Shown here piece after piece: positions 11,988 to 14,389 of a DNA stretch of 14,389 nt; the stretch's first letter is position 1; each line of letters opens with the position of its first letter. The notes beneath the pieces are model-generated. The model was not told the DNA's origin. It did no database searches and saw only the letters and a program-made list of their open reading frames with translations. The position numbers were made by a program, and so were the translations under genes. The stretch is from Candidatus Harrisonbacteria bacterium RIFCSPLOWO2_02_FULL_45_10c. Lineage in GTDB: Bacteria; Patescibacteriota; Minisyncoccia; UBA6257; 02-FULL-45-10c. The stretch covers positions 468 through 14,856 of the forward strand of contig MHJM01000019.1 in assembly GCA_001818705.1 (NCBI GenBank), read 5' to 3'.

Positions 11988-12579
11988 ATCGGATATTATA
12001 CAGATGCAATAGCGCTGCCCAGCCGATTGGAATTGATGATGGAGATTTTTTCAGTTCCTTTCCACACTTGATCGCCATTTCCAAAAAATAATACGCATTC
12101 CAAAACGCTAAAACAATGGGTGACGCCTCCTGGCGCCAATTCACCATACTTTTGGTCATGAATTCTTTTTGGGTGCCTTTTCTAGTTCCTTCCTGGAAAA
12201 TCGCTTCGAAGTCCTGGTTCAGGTTTCGATCGGCCAGCAATTGCCGCAATTCATCAGTAATGATCTTAGTATTTCCCTTTAAGGTGTACAGGTGCGCGCT
12301 GTGGTGATAGAATCGGTAGACGACATCTTCTTTAATGACGCTTTGTTCTTTCAGTAATTCTTCCAATTCCGGTAGCCTTTCTTTAATCCGCTGGAGCAAC
12401 TGTTTTCTTAATACGCGCTGGGACGAAGCCAGTTTCTTTTGGATAACATCGCACGCCTGATCACATTTGGTGCAGGCAAAACTCACCGTGCAGACTTCTT
12501 TTGTGCCGGGAAAATCGGGAATGCCTTCGGTTTTTACCAGGGCGTTACAGCATTTAGATCGGTATTTTTTTTCAATCAT
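11986..12579 (-). CDS. Zinc-ribbon protein with conserved helical C-terminal domain, function unknown
   Basis: Residues 1-45 hold a Cys-rich ribbon: Cys10-Cys11 (YRSKCCNALV), Cys30, Cys36, Cys39 and Cys43 (CTVSFACTKCDQAC), a likely zinc site. Residues 50-90 are a charged helix (QLLQRIKERLPELEELLKEQ). The rest, from YRFYHHSAHLYTLKG to GWAALLHLYNIR, resembles from memory a widespread family of unknown bacterial proteins ending in a GWAALLYLY-x-LR motif and containing RPIVEAFxxARYFLEMA (here SPIVLAFWNAYYFLEMA). The combination of ribbon and this domain suggests nucleic-acid or protein binding, but no function is known to me. The frame is open to 12609, but ATG 12579 has AAGGAGGAG 5 bases upstream, so it is the start. 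The gene is a single unit with its own promoter and terminator. Confidence 0.75.
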   Translation of the reverse strand: MIEKKYRSKCCNALVKTEGIPDFPGTKEVCTVSFACTKCDQACDVIQKKLASSQRVLRKQLLQRIKERLPELEELLKEQSVIKEDVVYRFYHHSAHLYTLKGNTKIITDELRQLLADRNLNQDFEAIFQEGTRKGTQKEFMTKSMVNWRQEASPIVLAFWNAYYFLEMAIKCGKELKKSPSSIPIGWAALLHLYNIR

Positions 12580-12584
12580 GCACT

Positions 12585-12593
12585 CTCCTCCTT
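12585..12593 (-). promoter_or_regulatory. Strong Shine-Dalgarno that decides the start at 12579
   Basis: Minus-strand AAGGAGGAG (12593-12585), five bases, ATG. It is among the strongest ribosome sites in the window and lies inside the longer open frame, arguing against the upstream start at 12609. Confidence 0.8.
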
Positions 12594-12610
12594 TTAAAAC
12601 AACTGACACT

Positions 12611-12638
12611 AGAATAGCAAAAATGACGGAATTGTAAA
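12611..12638 (-). promoter_or_regulatory. Candidate promoter for the zinc-ribbon gene
   Basis: Minus-strand TTTACA (12638-12633), a 16-base spacer and TATTCT (12616-12611). The predicted leader of about 25 bases contains the AAGGAGGAG site. It is divergent from the tRNA-Asn promoter. Confidence 0.5.
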
Positions 12639-12649
12639 GAAAAATAGGA

Positions 12650-12678
12650 TTTACATCAAAAATACTTTCGTATACTAT
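12650..12678 (+). promoter_or_regulatory. Candidate promoter for tRNA-Asn
   Basis: TTTACA (12650-12655), 17 bases, TACTAT (12673-12678). The overlapping TATACT at 12671 is an alternative -10. The start would fall a few bases before the mature tRNA 5' end at 12694. Confidence 0.55.
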
Positions 12679-12693
12679 GTATATATCTACAAT

Positions 12694-12768
12694 TCCGGAG
12701 TAGTTCAGTGGTAGAACGCCTCGCTGTTAACGAGGATGTCGTAGGTTCGATCCCTACCTCCGGAGCCA
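12694..12768 (+). tRNA. tRNA-Asn (GTT anticodon)
   Basis: A 75-base cloverleaf can be drawn. The acceptor is TCCGGAG paired with CTCCGGA, followed by discriminator G and an encoded CCA. The D arm is GTTCAGTGGTAGAAC. The anticodon stem is CCTCG/CGAGG with loop CTGTTAA, so the anticodon is GTT at 12726-12728. The T arm is GTAGG-TTCGATC-CCTAC. Loop bases U33-G34-U35 are the minimal recognition signal of tRNA-guanine transglycosylase, so this tRNA is a predicted substrate of the tgt-queA pathway at 5456-7607. Confidence 0.98.
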
Positions 12769-12776
12769 AGATAATA

Positions 12777-12806
12777 AAAATAGTCCGTCAGCTGACGGAC
12801 TATTTT
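12777..12806. terminator. Perfect palindromic bidirectional terminator after tRNA-Asn
   Basis: A 30-base perfect palindrome: AAAATAGTCCGTCAG (12777-12791) and its complement (12792-12806). A and T ends serve as tails on both strands. It ends the tRNA transcript from the left and the 12813-13124 gene from the right. Confidence 0.9.
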
Positions 12807-12812
12807 AATTGC

Positions 12813-13124
12813 TTAAGTTTTTCGATTCCGGCGAAGAGTGGCTTGGATAAGCCAGTCGTTGTACATTTTTTGCAATTCGGGAGAAAGATTTTCTTTGGGT
12901 TTGTAAAGATTGACTTCCACTTCTAAACTATTTGGATCCGAAGAGGAAAAACTGGCGCCCCACTGTACGAAAAATCCTAAAGCTTCTATTTCCTCCCGGA
13001 TTTCCCTGACGCGCTCCATTTCCTTGTCGGTAGTTTTAGGATCTTTAAAAAGATTTTCGTCCAATATCCGCCGTAATTCAACCGCGAGTTCCGAAGCACG
13101 ATTCTCCGCTTCCGGATCATCCAT
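12813..13124 (-). CDS. Hypothetical protein, 103 residues
   Basis: Unrecognised small soluble protein, acidic and charged. Residues 1-50 are a probable helical hairpin rich in Glu and Arg (NRASELAVELRRILDEN, MERVREIREEIEALG). A strand-rich part follows (FFVQWGASFSS, LEVEVNLYKPK), then a final helix, SPELQKMYNDWLIQATLRR. There is no Cys, signal peptide or membrane segment. The ATG at 13124 has only a weak upstream purine stretch. An extended -10 box (TGC-TATACT) lies about 33 bases upstream, and the palindromic terminator follows the stop. Real-gene status is supported by this promoter, the terminator and the protein-like composition. Confidence 0.65.
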   Translation of the reverse strand: MDDPEAENRASELAVELRRILDENLFKDPKTTDKEMERVREIREEIEALGFFVQWGASFSSSDPNSLEVEVNLYKPKENLSPELQKMYNDWLIQATLRRNRKT

Positions 13125-13157
13125 TGCCGCTGTCTCTGTTTTAAAAGATTCTGAATC

Positions 13158-13166
13158 AGTATAGCA
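13158..13166 (-). promoter_or_regulatory. Extended -10 promoter for the 12813-13124 gene
   Basis: Minus-strand TGC-TATACT (13166-13158), a 5 of 6 box with a TGn extension. No clear -35. The expected transcript has a leader of roughly 25 bases, so this one is not leaderless. Confidence 0.45.
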
Positions 13167-13250
13167 GGTTATAAAAGTTTTAACAGCCCATTAGTCTTCC
13201 TTAAAAACGATCCAAAGACCAAACAAAGAAATCTACCGAACTTAATAGCA

Positions 13251-13256
13251 TATAAT
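13251..13256 (+). promoter_or_regulatory. Perfect -10 box 6 bases before the VTT-protein ATG (putative leaderless)
   Basis: TATAAT (13251-13256), AAAGAT, ATG (13263). No Shine-Dalgarno is present. No convincing -35 or TGn extension was seen. Confidence 0.6.
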
Positions 13257-13262
13257 AAAGAT

Positions 13263-13925
13263 ATGTTCCCAAGAGTAATTAAAAAACGAATATTCACTAT
13301 TTTATTCATCGCAATCGTTGCTTTGCTTTTTTGGTATTCTGCGACCCTGCACAATACTCTTATTGATGCCGCTTCCGCCTTAAAAGGATACTCCGAAAAT
13401 AATCCGGCAGCAGCGATAATAATTTTCATAATATTGGCAATCTCTTCGGCAATGTTTTCCTTATTCAGCAGCGTACCGCTAATACCAATAGCAGTTACAA
13501 TTTGGGGCAATACTGCTACCTTCATCATTCTTTTTTGGGGATGGCTGATTGGCGGAATAGCCGCCTACGCCATCGGCCGCTATGCGGGATACCCTTTAGT
13601 AAAAAAGATATTGCCGGAAGACAAAATTTCATACTACCGAAACAGAATCTCGCCGCAATCGGAACTTGCCATCATTTTTCTCTTCCGCTTTGTTACTCCC
13701 GCGGAAATAACCGGCTATTTACTTGGTTTAATGCGATATAATCTCGGTAAATACGCGCTTATCACCTTTTTCTCAGAACTCCCTGTTGCCGCTTTGGCAA
13801 CTTATCTGGGCGAAGCATTCCTTTTAGGAAGAGCGGTGATCTTCTGGGGATTGGGAGTTTTTATAATTATTCTTCTATTTTTTCTCTCTTATCTTTTCCA
13901 TAAGAAAAAAATTGATGATCGGTAA
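13263..13925 (+). CDS. VTT/DedA-like (SNARE-associated) membrane protein
   Basis: A 220-residue integral membrane protein of the VTT (DedA/TVP38/TMEM64) superfamily; members act in membrane lipid or metabolite transport, including undecaprenyl-phosphate flipping by some DedA proteins. TM1 is at residues 9-26. The VTT core runs from about 48 to 185: SSVPLIPIAVTIWG (re-entrant hairpin region), then IGGIAAYAIGRYAGYPLVKK (97-115) with the typical G-R-x-x-G turn, and FLFRFVTPAEITGYLLGLMRYNLGKY (139-164), the Arg- and Pro-containing second re-entrant loop. A last helix lies at 193-212, followed by a basic tail, KKKIDDR. The ATG at 13263 has no Shine-Dalgarno and lies 6 bases after TATAAT. The next gene starts 35 bases after the stop with its own promoter. 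Which subfamily and substrate remain open. Confidence 0.85.
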   Translation: MFPRVIKKRIFTILFIAIVALLFWYSATLHNTLIDAASALKGYSENNPAAAIIIFIILAISSAMFSLFSSVPLIPIAVTIWGNTATFIILFWGWLIGGIAAYAIGRYAGYPLVKKILPEDKISYYRNRISPQSELAIIFLFRFVTPAEITGYLLGLMRYNLGKYALITFFSELPVAALATYLGEAFLLGRAVIFWGLGVFIIILLFFLSYLFHKKKIDDR

Positions 13926-13944
13926 AAAAATTAATGAAAATCGA

Positions 13945-13953
13945 TGGTATAAT
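13945..13953 (+). promoter_or_regulatory. Extended -10 promoter, ATG 7 bases downstream (putative leaderless)
   Basis: TGG-TATAAT (13945-13953), AAAAGTA, ATG (13961). It is nearly identical to the MazG promoter on the other strand (ATGGTATTATAAAAAGTATG). The box is a perfect -10 with the TGn extension. Confidence 0.65.
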
Positions 13954-13960
13954 AAAAGTA

Positions 13961-14389
13961 ATGCGGAAAGAATTTGATTTGCCGAAGCTGCTTTTTTGGA
14001 TTTTTGTCATTTTTTGGGCGGCGCTGGCAATTAAGCCGCTGTATCGTTTTGACTGGTTTTTGGAGAATATCGTTATTTTTATATCGGCGCCGCTGGTAAT
14101 TTGGAGTTATTACAAATTTCGCCTCTCCAATTTTTCCTATATTTTAATTTTTATCTTTGCCATTCTCCATGTTGCGGCGGCGCACTACACTTATGGCGAT
14201 ACGCCCTGGGGCGATTGGCTAAGCCAACTGCTTGGATTGGATCGAAACCACTATGATCGAATTGTGCATTTTCTTTTTGGGATTTTAATGACGCCAGTGG
14301 TTTTCAATATTTTAAAAAATTATTTTCCATATCGGATTTCCGTTAGAAATATCTTTATTTTCAGCATCATCGTGGCAACCGGCTCTCTA
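13961..14389 (+). CDS. DUF2238 (YjdF-like) membrane protein, N-terminal part, cut by window edge
   Basis: The frame is open from ATG 13961 to the window edge, giving 143 residues. They match the DUF2238/YjdF family of integral membrane proteins of unknown function. Recognisable blocks are KPLYRFDWFLEN (residues 25-36), the helix with FRLSNFSYILIFIFAILHV, then AAHYTYGDTPWGDWL, GLDRNHYDRIVHFLFG, each conserved in the family including the His and Asp residues that line the membrane core. About four transmembrane helices are visible; full-length members have about 200 residues, so the C-terminal quarter is missing. It has its own leaderless-type promoter 35 bases behind the VTT gene, so the two are adjacent but not clearly one operon. 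Confidence 0.85.
   Translation, partial: MRKEFDLPKLLFWIFVIFWAALAIKPLYRFDWFLENIVIFISAPLVIWSYYKFRLSNFSYILIFIFAILHVAAAHYTYGDTPWGDWLSQLLGLDRNHYDRIVHFLFGILMTPVVFNILKNYFPYRISVRNIFIFSIIVATGSL

Noticed and set aside
13169..13528. Minus-strand frame of 119 codons over the VTT protein gene
   Set aside because: The opposite strand carries a complete VTT protein with a perfect -10 box; this frame is its shadow.
1..14389. CRISPR array, insertion sequence, prophage or attachment site at the tRNA
   Set aside because: No repeated direct spacers, transposase or integrase motifs were seen, and no repeat of the tRNA-Asn 3' end was found downstream in the window.

Overview
The window looks like a stretch of a small, moderately AT-rich bacterial chromosome, most likely a member of the Candidate Phyla Radiation (Patescibacteria). 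That assignment is an inference. It rests on compact genes, many short unknown proteins, and several proteins that resemble CPR homologues as I remember them: the GlcD-like FAD oxidase, tRNA-guanine transglycosylase with an insertion, DUF3850, the DUF2238 membrane protein and a Cys-rich mini-protein. There is no phage, insertion sequence, CRISPR array or integron, and no gene-free stretch longer than 300 bases.

Layout, left to right. 1-391 is the 5' part of a minus-strand FAD-linked oxidase cut by the window edge. 462-1022 (-) is an unknown protein, divergent from an acyl-CoA thioesterase at 1127-1618 (+). 1628-2233 (-) is a two-gene operon, MazG-like pyrophosphohydrolase then DUF3850/ASCH-type protein. 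2288-2707 (-) is unknown. 2754-3786 (-) holds a 59-residue Cys-rich protein followed by endonuclease IV; the Cys-rich gene is hidden inside an apparent N-terminal extension of nfo. 3834-4726 (-) is a single-pass membrane protein coupled by ATGA to a TPM-like protein. 4902-5426 (+) is an exported L,D-transpeptidase. 5456-7607 (-) is tgt-queA for queuosine. 7678-8991 (+) is a thiolase. 9023-9472 (-) is a C39-like peptidase. 9510-11937 (-) is a SAM methyltransferase overlapping a GT39-type membrane glycosyltransferase. 11986-12579 (-) is a zinc-ribbon protein. 12694-12768 (+) is tRNA-Asn(GTT). 12813-13124 (-) is unknown. 13263-13925 (+) is a VTT/DedA-like membrane protein, and 13961 to the edge (+) is a DUF2238 membrane protein.

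How the genes fit together: tgt and queA make epoxyqueuosine-type modification at G34 of GUN tRNAs, and the tRNA-Asn here has the U33-G34-U35 context they need. MazG and endonuclease IV suggest nucleotide-pool and abasic-site maintenance. The L,D-transpeptidase, GT39 enzyme and membrane proteins concern the envelope. The thiolase and thioesterase are both acyl-CoA enzymes but are not adjacent.

The two most interesting observations are the hidden Cys-rich gene at 3607-3786, and a recurring promoter architecture in which a TANNNT -10 box sits only 6-7 bases before an ATG that lacks a Shine-Dalgarno sequence. This predicts leaderless mRNAs for at least five genes (starts at 391, 2233, 3786, 13263 and 13961). 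Other genes, such as those starting at 1022, 1127, 2707, 4517, 4726, 4902, 7678 and 12579, carry clear Shine-Dalgarno sites. The genome therefore appears to use two initiation modes side by side.
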